From assembly GCA_013176395.1 (NCBI GenBank), contig JABMLP010000031.1:310001-374000 (forward strand): a stretch of 64,000 nt of DNA, written 5' to 3'. Positions 10,569 to 20,967 of this stretch are shown piece by piece. A program made the position numbers and the translations under genes. Source of the DNA: Venturia oleaginea. Its lineage: Eukaryota; Ascomycota; Dothideomycetes; Venturiales; Venturiaceae. How positions within the stretch are numbered: position 1 is the stretch's first letter; each line of letters begins with the position of its first letter. Under the pieces are notes generated by a model. It was not told the origin of the DNA and made no database searches. It saw only the letters and a program-made list of their open reading frames with translations.

Positions 10569-11696
10569 TTACGATGACCCATCTCTCCTCGTTCGTGTCA
10601 TCAAAGTCGAAGTTGGCGAGTCTCTAAACAGACTCTCGTGGTTGCTCCTAAGCCAATCCGGTTTCTTAATTTTCCTCCCGACTCCAGTCCACCCGACCCC
10701 TTCCCCTCCCATTCTGATGCCGCCTCCAATCGACACCACCCCAGGAGACTCATTTTCACCCATAGCATTTGATCCAGGTTGACGTTGAAGATCCAAGGGA
10801 CCAGTTGAAGAATCATCTGTGTGTCTAAAGGCGCCCATAAACCCAGGTACACTTCTAGTAATCAAGCCGCGAAGATCTGGCAAAGATGCTGCAACGAGTC
10901 CGAGGGCAAGTTCGATGGCGATGAATAGTGAGACTTGGCTTCCAAACCAGCTCTCCTTGGTTGCAGAATTGTATCGATAATTTTTGATGATGAATGGGAT
11001 CTGTAGCAGTGCAAAGACGCAGGCAATGGTACCCACTCCGAAGACAAATACCAGGCCGATTCTCTGATTCAGCCGAAGTCGCCGCAAGCCCCAGACGTAA
11101 GGTATCGGGAGAACATAGATCAAGAAATCGATGGCGGCGTCTCCAATCGCGCCAGAGTAGGTGAAGGTGTATGCGTCAGAACACCTAGGATTGCTATACC
11201 CAGTAATGTTCCCTCGATACAAACTTTCCAGATCTTTGCAAAAATATGCCAGCGTGATGACAAGCTGAAGCATTTGCGCCAAGCTGAGAGCCAAGAGCAC
11301 CCAGCTGCTTTGCCGTAGCCTGACTAAGGCAGTTGGGAACAGCCGAAGATAATAAGTCAGGACCCCAGCACGAATGAAAAATGCACTCAAAGCATAGAGA
11401 AGCCGTCGTTCGAAGTAATGCGTGTAGTAAGGGATCTGATAATTCGCCCCCGGCCCCTCCCGACTTGCCCAACCAGATTGCGAAGACAGAGACGCAACCA
11501 CTGCGCGGGCAATGGCTAAGCTGAGACCAAGGACAATGAAGATGTCGTCCACCGCGATCCTTCTTTTCAGTGATATGCGTGCGTAGAGTCGTAAGATTAC
11601 GCACATGGTGGCGATGCTGATGAAGATGATTTGTAGGCTGACGAGCACCGCCGAGGGTTTCTGCCAACGACCATTTGGGAACAATTCCAGAACCAT
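10569..11696 (-). CDS. Pth11-like seven-helix membrane protein (fungal rhodopsin-type domain)
   Basis: One exon, 375 residues. Seven hydrophobic segments fill residues 15-285. Family marks include ILRLYARISLKRRIAVDDIFIVLGL between helices 1 and 2 (the conserved R-Y/R and DD pair), a YALSAFFIRAGVLTYYLRLFP segment, a C-containing extracellular loop, DFLIYVLPIPYVWGLRRLRLNQRIGL, and an IAIELALGLVAASLPDLRGL last helix. The 90-residue cytoplasmic tail is glycine-, serine- and basic-rich. Relatives are putative G-protein-coupled receptors, some needed for surface sensing in plant pathogens; most have no known ligand. No CFEM domain is present. Function stays open. Confidence 0.85.
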   Translation of the reverse strand: MVLELFPNGRWQKPSAVLVSLQIIFISIATMCVILRLYARISLKRRIAVDDIFIVLGLSLAIARAVVASLSSQSGWASREGPGANYQIPYYTHYFERRLLYALSAFFIRAGVLTYYLRLFPTALVRLRQSSWVLLALSLAQMLQLVITLAYFCKDLESLYRGNITGYSNPRCSDAYTFTYSGAIGDAAIDFLIYVLPIPYVWGLRRLRLNQRIGLVFVFGVGTIACVFALLQIPFIIKNYRYNSATKESWFGSQVSLFIAIELALGLVAASLPDLRGLITRSVPGFMGAFRHTDDSSTGPLDLQRQPGSNAMGENESPGVVSIGGGIRMGGEGVGWTGVGRKIKKPDWLRSNHESLFRDSPTSTLMTRTRRDGSS

Positions 11697-13306
11697 AATG
11701 ATGAGAATGATCAGAACGACGAGCCCTCATCCTACAGGCAGATACCCGAGTTCATTGCCACTTTGCTTGCAAAAGAACAAACACCGCGGGCGACGTGGAT
11801 AACGCGACAATGTCAGCCGATGGTGGCATGTGAGTAAAATGTATGCAAAAAGTTGAAGGTCGGAAGAACACACATTACGCCAGATAAAGAAACAGAGGAC
11901 GTTGAAGAACCCGAAGATCAGATGAAAATGAGATTGAATTGACTCCAATAAAAAAGTGCGGAGCCGCCAAGTTATGTGGCTCCTGTCAGCTATTGCTGCA
12001 CGCTGATGACTGAGCAAGCGAGGCAGGGACATGGTTGTGCAGGTACGAATGATGGTCCGTTATGTGAATTATTCTCCTTCGAAAAAGTTGACTGGTGTTG
12101 ACGACGGGATTGTTGCGATTGGAGAGGGTGTTCAGTATAAAAGTGATGGAAAGAAGTGGAGGTTTGACATCGCGATCGAAGAGACTTAGTGGCCAACTTA
12201 CACGTGATATTGTCTTTTACTCTCAACTAGGATCTGTTCAGAAAGGAGAATACTTTGATTTAGATTTGTTTCCAAATCTACTAGGAGACTCTAAAAGAAG
12301 CTGCAAGTTCTGTAGGTAAATACACCAACCAGCCCTCTCCTAAAGGAACCGAAGACACCAAATTCTCGCCCATCTTCCAATTCAGGCCTTCCAAAAAAGA
12401 TCGTATAATCACTAAGAAACGACTCCAGTCGAATCCGAGAAAAAAATCAAATTCGGTCGATCGAAATATTTTTAGCTAGACAGTAATGTCCAACATTATC
12501 AAGACTCAAACGAGCTCGAGTTCAAGCTCGAGTTCTATCGACGTTTTGACTCTTAGTAACATATTCTTGCACGTTATTTCTTTTGTGGATCAAACCACTT
12601 GGAGCTCCGGCATGAACCAGACCGTATGGAGCTACTAGTGTAGGGGTTGAACGTTAAACCCCACCAATATACCGAACAGAATCGTCGTTAACAAAGCATT
12701 AGATCATTCCAGCCTTCCATAATCCTTTCGAGGTGACGTGTTAAGCATCCGGAGATCCAGATTGTGAGTTACCCAGTACAACCTGCACCTTGCCTCGAAA
12801 CTAACGCTAATTAGCGAGTCCTGGGTAGCGCACTCAATACTTCTTTTCGATGGTTTTGGGGAGATTTTTTTTGCTCAGCGACGCACAAGAAGCTTCAATC
12901 TATGGTATTGAAATGCGCTTGTGTATGCGGCCAGTCGACTAAAATTATTGGTTTCCAAGAGATGGACCGAGCTGACAGGTCCCTCTCAGAAGTGTGTACA
13001 TTATTTTTGAGGTCCAGCGACTGAACCGATTATGTATCGACCTCAGGCTATGCTGGAATGAGGGCGATATGCTTGAATACACCCTGCCCACGTCCAGAAC
13101 TCCAATGGCGTGCTATCATAATTTTTCGAAATGCTCCAAACCAGGCCACTACAGTTATCGCATAGCGAATAACTTGTCCCTACAAATAGGTTAGCCTCCG
13201 TTACATGTCAAAAGCTATAGTAGCTTCGTGAAACCTACCATACCAAAGGGACCCTCTCACCAAAGAAAATCACCCATTGGCTCGATCGCATAACCTGGTC
13301 ACCAAT
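11697..13306. other. Intergenic
   Basis: No gene recognised. Around 12510-12535 a 12-bp unit (AGCTCGAGTTCA) occurs twice in tandem and contains overlapping CTCGAG palindromes. Other frames are short and unsupported. Confidence 0.45.
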
Positions 13307-14752
13307 TTATTTTTCTGTACAACATGCCTTCCCGTCCTCGTCCCTAGCTCTCGTACGACGTGCCATTTCCCCGCGCCAAAGTCGCACGACTAACACCACG
13401 CCCCCAGAAAACGTCATGCAACACCCCGTGAAAACCATGACCAAATCGTACCTATGAGCTTCAGGCTTGTCCCATCGCAAATTGATCAGTATCGCGCTGA
13501 TCGGTCCGGCGGCGACGTTGCCGATTCCAGCGCCGAAGCAGAGTAAAATCAGAGAGACGAGGGTAGTGGGTGGGTTGCCGCCATAGATTGTTGTGCCCAT
13601 CTGTGAGTACAGCGAGATCCATGAGCCGGCGAAGAAACCGTATGTGAGCGAGAAGATGAGCAAGTAGGCCATTGTTTTGGGCGCAAGGAAATAAAAAAAC
13701 ATGGTTGCGAGAGCGGAGGAGAAACATGATACCCAGATGAGAATATTGAGAGAGACTTTGCGGTCGGAGGCGTAACCGAAGGCGAATTGACCCAATGCTT
13801 GAGAGATGCTGAGAATTGCTACGAGGAGGGCCCCTTCGGCTGCACTGTGATTAACGCATCTGGCGATGGAGGGGAGATACAACGCTGGGAAGAAGTATCC
13901 AAAATTCTGAACAGCGTTTGCGAGAGAGTAGATCCAGAAGTCGGCCTTCCTCAGGCACTGCCATTCGTTCCATGTCCTGATAGGCTTGGTCCCTGACGAC
14001 GGGATACGACCCCCCAGAAATGGTATGACCGGCGCTGTCAGAACTGCCAGACCTAGGGCAAGCGCGCGAAGTGTGATAGCGTATCCATATCTATTGAGTG
14101 AAACTTCCAGGGTGAATGGAAAGACGATGCCAGCGAGCGCCGAGGAAGCACACATGGTCCCAAAAGCGAAACCTCGTCGTTCAATCCAGAATTCATTGAC
14201 GAATTGAATGGCGGGGTAGTATAACAGGACAAAGCCAATGCCGTACATCACTCCTTGGGTAAGGATCAGACCGGTCAAACTCGTCGCAAAGGAGCCTGCC
14301 AGGAGGCCGCCCAAGCAAACTGGCCCTATCCGAAAATATCAGCAGGCTGATCTTGAGCTAGGCGGCAGATACTCACAACCAACCCAAATTAACCCTCTCT
14401 CCCACCCCGGAAACCCCTCCATTATCAGAATGACAGCTGGCGCACCCAGGTAGGCAATGCCTGTGGCAACGGTCCCCACGACAGCGATATTAGGGTTATC
14501 TCGAAACTGCGGAAGGCCGGCATAATAATTCTGAAAGACTCCAAATGAGAGTGGAAAGCCCCAGAGAAGAGATTCCAAGATGACAGCCGCGATTAGGATC
14601 CTCCAAGCTGCTGGGCCTCCATCAGCTGGTTTCAAAACAGGAATCGTGGATTGACATTTTTCTGTGTCGGCAAACTCAATGGCTGCGTGGTGGATGGATA
14701 GATCTTGTGACTCGTTATAGGGCTTTGAAGAGGTAGGCGACAAGGAAATCAT
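13307..14752 (-). CDS. MFS transporter, monocarboxylate-transporter-like (MCT/MCH family)
   Basis: Two exons, 14752-14377 and 14325-13307, with a 51-bp intron (GTGAGT...ATAG); 464 residues. A hydrophilic N-terminus of about 50 residues precedes DGGPAAWRILIAAVILESLLWGFPLSFGVFQNYY, the usual start of fungal MCT-like proteins. Twelve hydrophobic segments follow, with the central loop around residues 245-260. MYGIGFVLLYYPAIQFVNEFWIERRGFAFG matches the conserved helix 4-5 region. Such proteins move monocarboxylates, riboflavin or unknown small acids across the plasma membrane; the substrate cannot be told here. The ATG at 14752 is the first that gives a normal N-terminus, since the frame upstream runs on without conservation. 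Confidence 0.9.
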
Positions 14753-15640
14753 GACAGTCGCCAAAAAGTTACGAGTTTCGCAATGCTCGCAATAACTCAA
14801 AATTAATATCGTCGCTCTTGAGCAGCCCACTTCCTTTCTGCAAAACGAAAAAAATATGGGGTTCAAAAGTGTCCATGGCCCGGACCAATGGACTTTTCAC
14901 AAAAGCCGTGATTCGCGATGTCAAAACACCTTGTGTTTCTGGAAGTTGTTTGACCCGGGTTTTGCACGTCGTACGCGTACCTGGTATCCGGCATTCCCGC
15001 GCAAAGCGTGGAACCTCAAAAGCGATTAGCAATAAGGACCACAGGCCAGTAGCAAACCTTAGTATAAGGACCAATAAGCGTGCAACACAGAAGCTGTTGA
15101 AGAGTAGCGACAAGTGTAGACACACATTCCCTGATCCATCGAGTTCCCAGTCGAGATAGAGAAGGTCGGAGACCAGCCCGAAACGTATCGGAAGACGTTC
15201 GCTGGCCAGACAGTCCTCTCTAGAGCGCTTGCTTGATGGTTGAAAGATCGATTGTCTCTCCACATTTAGACATGTCCCTGGCAAACCTATATGAAGAAAA
15301 GTTTAGCGTTGTAACACAAGCCTTTTCGAACTTATGCAGCTCGTAGACCACCTATGCACCTGCAAAGCTCCCCGCACCCATGCCAAGTCTGTACAGAGGA
15401 TATACCCGTAAGAACGCTGGCAAATGGTCACATCGATTCTCGCCCATCTTCCCATATTCAACCACCGAACGACGTCGTAATTATTTTAAAAAGGAAAGGA
15501 ACGATGGAGATTTCTTCCCTCGATGATCAACAGGTTTATTAGAATTTATTCCCGTCGTTTTGGTGCTTGAATGTCGAACTCTATGGCGATTTAGGGTGAC
15601 TAATTGCCCGTGTTATTACACCCCCTGGCAGCATACCGTA
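14753..15640. other. Intergenic, promoter side of the MFS gene
   Basis: Short frames on both strands overlap each other and show no family signature. Nothing else was seen. Confidence 0.45.
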
Positions 15641-15870
15641 AATTCCGTGCAAAGTCGTACACGAAGTAGTGATTGGAAGGTCTAGGGACTCCCTGCTTAG
15701 CTTAAAGAATCGAGTATAGAATAAAATCTCCTGCTTAGACGAGTCTTGAAGAGGAGTTCTCTCAGCATCTCAGGACCTAGAAAGCGGTAGGATATCTTTC
15801 CGTACCCACTTGCAAGGGCTCTGCGTTGATCTTTCTAATCCTTACCTTGCGTACGACTTTGCACGAAATC
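15641..15870. mobile_element. TA-flanked inverted-repeat element 1 (MITE-like, 230 bp)
   Basis: Imperfect terminal inverted repeats about 40 bp long. A perfect 15-bp core CGTGCAAAGTCGTAC (15646-15660) is matched by its complement at 15851-15865. Most mismatches between the arms are A/G or C/T. The element has TA on its left (15639-15640) and TA on its right (15871-15872), as for Tc1/mariner-type insertions. There is no coding capacity. The assignment rests on structure only. Confidence 0.6.
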
Positions 15871-15872
15871 TA

Positions 15873-16025
15873 CCAGCGCGCCCCAGGACGATTTCAACGA
15901 GTTTGATTGGTATCCATTGGTTGGTAAGCTGATCGGCATGTAAATCTCAATATTCGTCACTGGTGAATTAACCCTGCTAGAGACCTCTTGTCATTCGTTA
16001 TTGAAATCGACCTGGGGCGCGCTGG
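15873..16025. mobile_element. TA-flanked inverted-repeat element 2 (MITE-like, 153 bp)
   Basis: The ends form a 25-bp inverted repeat with one mismatch: CCAGCGCGCCCCAGG at 15873 and CCTGGGGCGCGCTGG ending at 16025, each extended inward by GATTTCAA-type bases. TA flanks both sides (15871-15872 and 16026-16027). The left TA is shared with the neighbouring element, so the two abut. No coding capacity. Confidence 0.7.
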
Positions 16026-18213
16026 TATGGTGTTGTGGGTTGCAATACGAGAGAGGCTACCCTCAGATCGATCGATGCCACGGAAGTTTTCGCCTGCTTT
16101 TCATGCGCAGGTGTAACGCACATACCTGAAGCGACCCATTAGCCTTGCAACATACATTGGTGGAGTGGCTCTCACCTGTATCTGTGTAATCCATACTCCA
16201 TAGCAACGTTGCTTCGAAAAGGCTCCTGGAGCACAGCGAGCCAACTCATGCCAACAATAGCCAAGCCTCTCAAAACCCAACTCAATCAACAGAGAACGAC
16301 AAAAAGACCACATTGGAAAACGAAGAGCGAGCTATGCGAGCCTCACATAGTGAAGTCTGCATGAGCATGTCCCCACCTCCATCCCGCTCAGAACCTTAAG
16401 CGAGCCTGGGGAATCCTAGATCTGTTGCCCCACCCCCCATATTGACAGGGATCTTGAACCTCCATAGACCCAGGACTGGAGTAATAATAATAATAATAAT
16501 CAGATTTAACGTGGTATGTAATAGCTGCTGTGCCGTATGCCCTCAATCTCTATCTACAATCGCAAAAACCCAACTCTCTGGGATGAAAAAGCCTCTCGGA
16601 TCTATCCTGAGCGGAATCCATACGGTGCGTAAGGGGGCCATCAACGGTCCGGTCCCTTCGCTATCTTGACGTCTCTCGACTTGGCCGTACACCTACTCTT
16701 ACTATGCCCCCTACTTTACTACCCGGGTCATCTATCCTACTCCCGCCAGTACAGCTACTCTACGGCTCCTAAGCCGTGTCCTCTGCCTTAAATCTGCTGT
16801 CGTTTCACATGAGAACTGTCATGTACGGATATTTCCTATCCCCCGTATATACCATGCCTTAACCTGCCGTGGTCCGTTTTGTCCCCCTAACTCAGATCAC
16901 CAGAATACTCTCCTACCCTTAACCTGCCCTTTGTCCCTGTACCGGGGGTGGTCCTCCTCCTCCCCGCTCACTTTTCGATGCTACCCTGCCCTTTTTCCTT
17001 CTCCTCCTACCCTTCACCTTCTCTATTCCGCTCACTTTTCGATGTTCCCCTGCCCTTTATCCTCCAGTTCCTATTGCGGCCCCTTTGGACTCTCGCGCCA
17101 TCGTTGGTGGTAGGTGGGGTGATGTCTCTTCAGACTTTTGCGTAGTAGGTAAGGTAGGTGAGGTGGAGTCTCTTCAGACTATTGCGGAGGAGGTATCGGT
17201 ACACGCCCGGTACGGGGTAGGTGAGGTGGTGTAGGAAGTAGGTAAGGTAGTAGTCGTAGTTAAGAATTTTGGACTCTTTGTGCGGCCTTGGCGGGACTCG
17301 AACTCCTCCGACTCGGTGCCAGCGTGGTACTTCCAGTATACGTTGCTCTTCGTGTAATCGCTGTATTGCCATGTCTTACTACGTACTGAGTTTTCCCTGT
17401 GTCCAGGAGCATCGCTCGTGGTGTGGTAGAGTCCGCTCTACCAGGCAAACCACCACGACGTGCCTTCCGATGCCCGTGGAGGGTGAGTCCACGGACAGCG
17501 ATTTCCATCGGCTCTCCCATCATCGTCGAGACGATATGGAAGGTTCGTAGCCTCCGCCTCGTAAGGACTGGAATAAAAGCCTCGATACGTTCGGTTATAA
17601 CTCCGTAACTTCCCGTCCATATTGCATCTCATAAGATCCATTCAATACCCTATAATCGGAGTCCGAAAACCACGATCTGATTTCAAAGCTGAGCGTGCGT
17701 TTCCGATACGCGGATAACAATAGTTCATTCTGTGGCCTGATAAGTTTTGACGTAGGTAGGTGTTGTACATAGTAGTTTGTAAATGGATCCATACGTGGCT
17801 CGGTTTTTCTTAGTTAAGATTTTCAGGAACTTGAGAGCCAAGTTGATACATCCGCGGCTAAGGACCAAAGAGGGCGTTCCAAATAGCTTTTAGACCTTTC
17901 CAAGCTACCTACCATAATCATTATAGATATATTCTCTTCTAGATGAACAGAAACTGGCGAGCTTAGATCAGAATTCAGATATTATGAAAAAGTCGATTGA
18001 GAAAATCTAGTCGACGTCCGGATTCGTTTACAAACCATAAGACCAATAACACTCCCTAAAACTCATTAGAATACTAATCTACATCAACCGTTTACCTCTT
18101 ACTCGTACTCCATAACGCTCGTCCTCTTCTCTCTACGATCCCAGATAACCGTCCTTCCGCGTTGGTGGTGAGTTACTGAGTTAAAGACAGGCTTGATATT
18201 CATATCATTATAC
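16026..18213. other. Gene-poor region, possible old repeat
   Basis: No gene is supported. Seen: a (TAA)n tract at 16482-16500; two direct copies of a CGCTCACTTTTCGATG segment near 16967 and 17028, each followed by CCCTGCCCTTT; repeated GGTAGGTGAGGTGG-type motifs at 17110-17250. It may be a decayed transposon, but no domain is left to prove it. Confidence 0.4.
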
Positions 18214-18418
18214 CGTGTAATCTCGTTCCCAACCTTAGGTCGACAGGGACTAATCGTGCAATCTCGTTCCCAACCTTAGGTCGACAGGGACTAATCGTGT
18301 AATCTTGTTCCCAACCTTAGGTCGACAGGGACTAATCGTGTAATCTTGTTCTCAACCTTAGGTCGACAGGGACTAATCGTGTAATCTCATTCCCCACCTT
18401 AGGTCGACAGGGACTAAT
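18214..18418. repeat. 41-bp minisatellite, five copies
   Basis: Five head-to-tail copies of a 41-bp unit start at 18214, 18255, 18296, 18337 and 18378. Each contains CAACCTTAGGTCGACAGGG (slightly changed in the last). Differences between copies are almost all C/T changes, which could reflect repeat-induced point mutation. Confidence 0.92.
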
Positions 18419-19062
18419 CCGCGGAGTCCGACGAGATATCGAGGCAGAACTGCGGAACCTGTCTTTCCTTTTGAATAATCTGAAAGTCAGTCAGCGAGAC
18501 TATTGTGGTTTCTGAGTAACGAAGAAAAATCGAGTTAGAGAATATCGCTGCCAAGACTCGCCCTACTGACGACTGTCCTCCTCCACAAGGAAAGCGGGTG
18601 TGCGAAACGCGATACGATTGGTCCTGTTAAGAAACCTCCCCTTAAACCACCTTCACATCCCAAGTACCTTCCAGGTGAAGGAGGACAGCCGTTAATAGGG
18701 CTGTCTGTGCTGTAAGGCTTGGCTCGATTAAAGTTAAACTCGATTTTTCAGCTTCGGTTCTCGTTCACTAAGAAAGCACAATACTCTTCATGAGAGCAGG
18801 CTTCATGATGAAAGTGGTATGATGACTTACCGAAGTCCGCGGATTAATCACTGTAAACCCAAGTTTAGGAACGAGATTATACTGTATGTTGATTACCCAT
18901 CAAACACAGTGAAATTCCGTCAAGATCCGCGCCAAGCCACAACGTCAAGTGCCACGTCAAGTGAGACGGAAGAAGGGCCAAGGACCACGTCTATGAAAAG
19001 AATAACCCACGATAGGTAGTTAGCACGAGTCGTGGAGTACAAGCCGTGGACGGAAAATACCA
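18419..19062. other. Intergenic, upstream of the secreted cysteine-rich gene
   Basis: No gene seen. The last 200 bp form the promoter side of the small secreted protein gene. Confidence 0.45.
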
Positions 19063-19068
19063 TATAAA
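19063..19068 (+). promoter_or_regulatory. TATA box of the secreted cysteine-rich gene
   Basis: TATAAA lies 95 bp before the ATG at 19163, a normal distance for a fungal TATA promoter with a short leader. Confidence 0.55.
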
Positions 19069-19162
19069 CACCGGACTTCTTCCCGAGAGATTCCTCATTC
19101 CACAAAAACTCAACTTCCCTCAGAAACATCTTCATACTACAACCTTCATCAACATCGTCAAC

Positions 19163-19419
19163 ATGCACTTCCTCTCAGCCCTCGTCCTCCTTTCTGGACT
19201 CACATCAGTTATGGCTCAGACTTGCTCCAACAACGGCGTAAGTAACTAAACTCCTCCGTTATTCGGATATTGAGGTGAAAACTATCGCTTACCTATAGAT
19301 CATAGCAATGCAAGAGTCTAGGAGCCCATGCAGCATGCTTGCACTGTCCAAACCAAGGAGGACAATGTGTTTCAACAAGCTCATCGTGCAGAACCAGTCC
19401 AGGCTGCAGTTGCTACTAG
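19163..19419 (+). CDS. Small secreted cysteine-rich protein (effector-like)
   Basis: Two exons, 19163-19237 and 19306-19419, joined by a 68-bp phase-0 intron (GTAAGT...CATAG); 62 residues. Residues 1-18 (MHFLSALVLLSGLTSVMA) are a clear signal peptide with cleavage before Gln-Thr-Cys. The 44-residue mature chain holds eight cysteines with spacing C-x6-C-x8-C-x2-C-x6-C-x6-C-x6-C-x1-C and is rich in Ser, Gly and Asn, with no Trp. The other possible acceptor seven bases upstream gives a frame with fewer cysteines, so I prefer CATAG. Size, signal peptide and even cysteine count fit an apoplastic effector or defensin-like antimicrobial peptide. I recognise no known family. It lies alone in a repeat-rich stretch. 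Confidence 0.75.
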
Positions 19420-20458
19420 TCTGATTGAAAATGTGTAGGTGAGTCGTCTCTTCTCGACGAGGTAGATTCGCTAAATCTAAGGTAGACAACTTTATTCCCG
19501 TTTCATAATCGGCCAGAGGGGTTTGGGTTGAGTTGTCGGTTGACCATTGCAGTTTGGCATTGTTAAGATATCCCGGAACTTGTTGGATATCTCGGCACTT
19601 GCAGATAGTCCCAATAAAATGGCAACTCAATTTCAGTCGCGTCCTACAATCAAATGAATGGTCTTTGTGTCGTTTTGTCATGTCTCTTCTGTCATGCGGG
19701 AGAAGCCTAATTCAAACAGCTACGAGGCGTTAGCATAGATTTATAACCCGTTTGTTTGCTGTCCTTGAAGTCAACATACGCAAGGGATGATGCAAAAAGT
19801 AGCGCTGTATTCAGCAACTGGCCCAAGTCATACCCTCATAAAGTTTGAGACCTATCCCACTGTTCATATAATGACTCCATGCAGTGTCTTGATCAGATCT
19901 GTTCGGCAAGACCACCACCGTCATTCTTATGCATGGTCAGTTGGACGATGAAAGACCTTGTAATATGCAGCGACCAACGCATGTTGGTTTCGACTAGTCT
20001 GACAAAAAAAATTGACACTGAGCGATCGATTCGAGGAAGCAACCATTCATGTATGACCACCAATCGTCTCAAGAAGCCCGAAACGGACTCGACAATAAGG
20101 ACTCGGCGTCTGATCGTTTGAGAACTTCAACAGAGCTTGTGGAGGCTCACAGTTGTGAAAGGTTTTGTTCCTGACATTTTTCAATTATGCAGGCGGAGCG
20201 CACAGCCAGTCTTCCATGGGGAATAGTTTGCGGCGCAGCCATCCTGCAGCCAAAACCCTTCACCTGCAATCCTTCAGCTCGAGTGGATTCCAATTGGTGA
20301 AGAAAATAGAAGATGGATGCAGACAAAGATGTAGACAAAGATGCAGTCAAAGATGCACTAAGTTTCACCTCGTTCGATTCGTTCGGTCGCCAATGAGTAG
20401 ATCTGTCAGATTGGTCGATCGCTATCCGTTCTAGTTCATTCGAACTGTTTCAAGAGAG
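19420..20458. other. Intergenic with a short 12-bp tandem repeat
   Basis: At 20316-20357 a 12-bp unit (GATGCAGACAAA and variants) occurs about 3.5 times. No gene supported. Confidence 0.5.
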
Positions 20459-20899
20459 ATGGCGGGCTATTTTGATCCTCTCTTGAGAACGGCTCTCTGC
20501 TTGATTTCATGCTCCATACATTCCTACTCCAACTTTTCTCGTTTTCGAAGCAGCAATTCTTTTGATCCATTCTTGAAGGAAGGAAACGATATGCATCAGT
20601 CCATTCAAGCCAAAGCGCACCTCGTTGGATCTTTTCCCGCCACAGATGCGGAAAGTGCCATGTGTACGACTCTTTCTGGGCTGAAAGATCTTCTCGTTTC
20701 TGTACGAGATGGTGAAACTGAGGAGGGAGCTGAGCAGTGGATTGCTTGTGCGTATGAGCACATGGACTTGTTTGGGATTGCGCCGCAATTTGGTTTGGGA
20801 AGGACATCGATTGGGGATGATACTTCCTTTCTGCATATAATTTCTGAGATATCGCGTGGTGCAGTTTTGAGGAGGACTCCCATCAATGCGATGCTGTAG
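20459..20899 (+). CDS. Hypothetical protein, doubtful
   Basis: An intact 146-codon frame that I do not recognise. The second half (from about residue 60) has a balanced, coding-like composition with Ala-Glu-Ser and Gly-Glu-Thr-Glu-Glu segments, but there is no domain, signal peptide or conserved motif. The opposite strand also carries open frames of about 100 codons over the same bases, so this may be chance. A retroposon sits 70 bp downstream. Confidence 0.22.
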   Translation: MAGYFDPLLRTALCLISCSIHSYSNFSRFRSSNSFDPFLKEGNDMHQSIQAKAHLVGSFPATDAESAMCTTLSGLKDLLVSVRDGETEEGAEQWIACAYEHMDLFGIAPQFGLGRTSIGDDTSFLHIISEISRGAVLRRTPINAML

Positions 20900-20967
20900 T
20901 GTCAGGGGAGGTATATGCGGTAGTATAGGCGATTACTACGGAGTAGTTCGGGAGTCAGCCAAATTAT

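Noticed and set aside
16101..16313. 70-codon minus frame in the gene-poor region
   Set aside because: No domain or signal; next to inverted-repeat elements and probably non-coding.
17260..17380. tRNA-like segment on the minus strand (GAGTTCGAGTCCCGCC)
   Set aside because: The T-loop-like sequence is present but its stem does not pair and no matching acceptor or anticodon arm exists.
18214..18418. CRISPR-like array
   Set aside because: The units are contiguous without unique spacers, and the organism is a eukaryote; it is a minisatellite.
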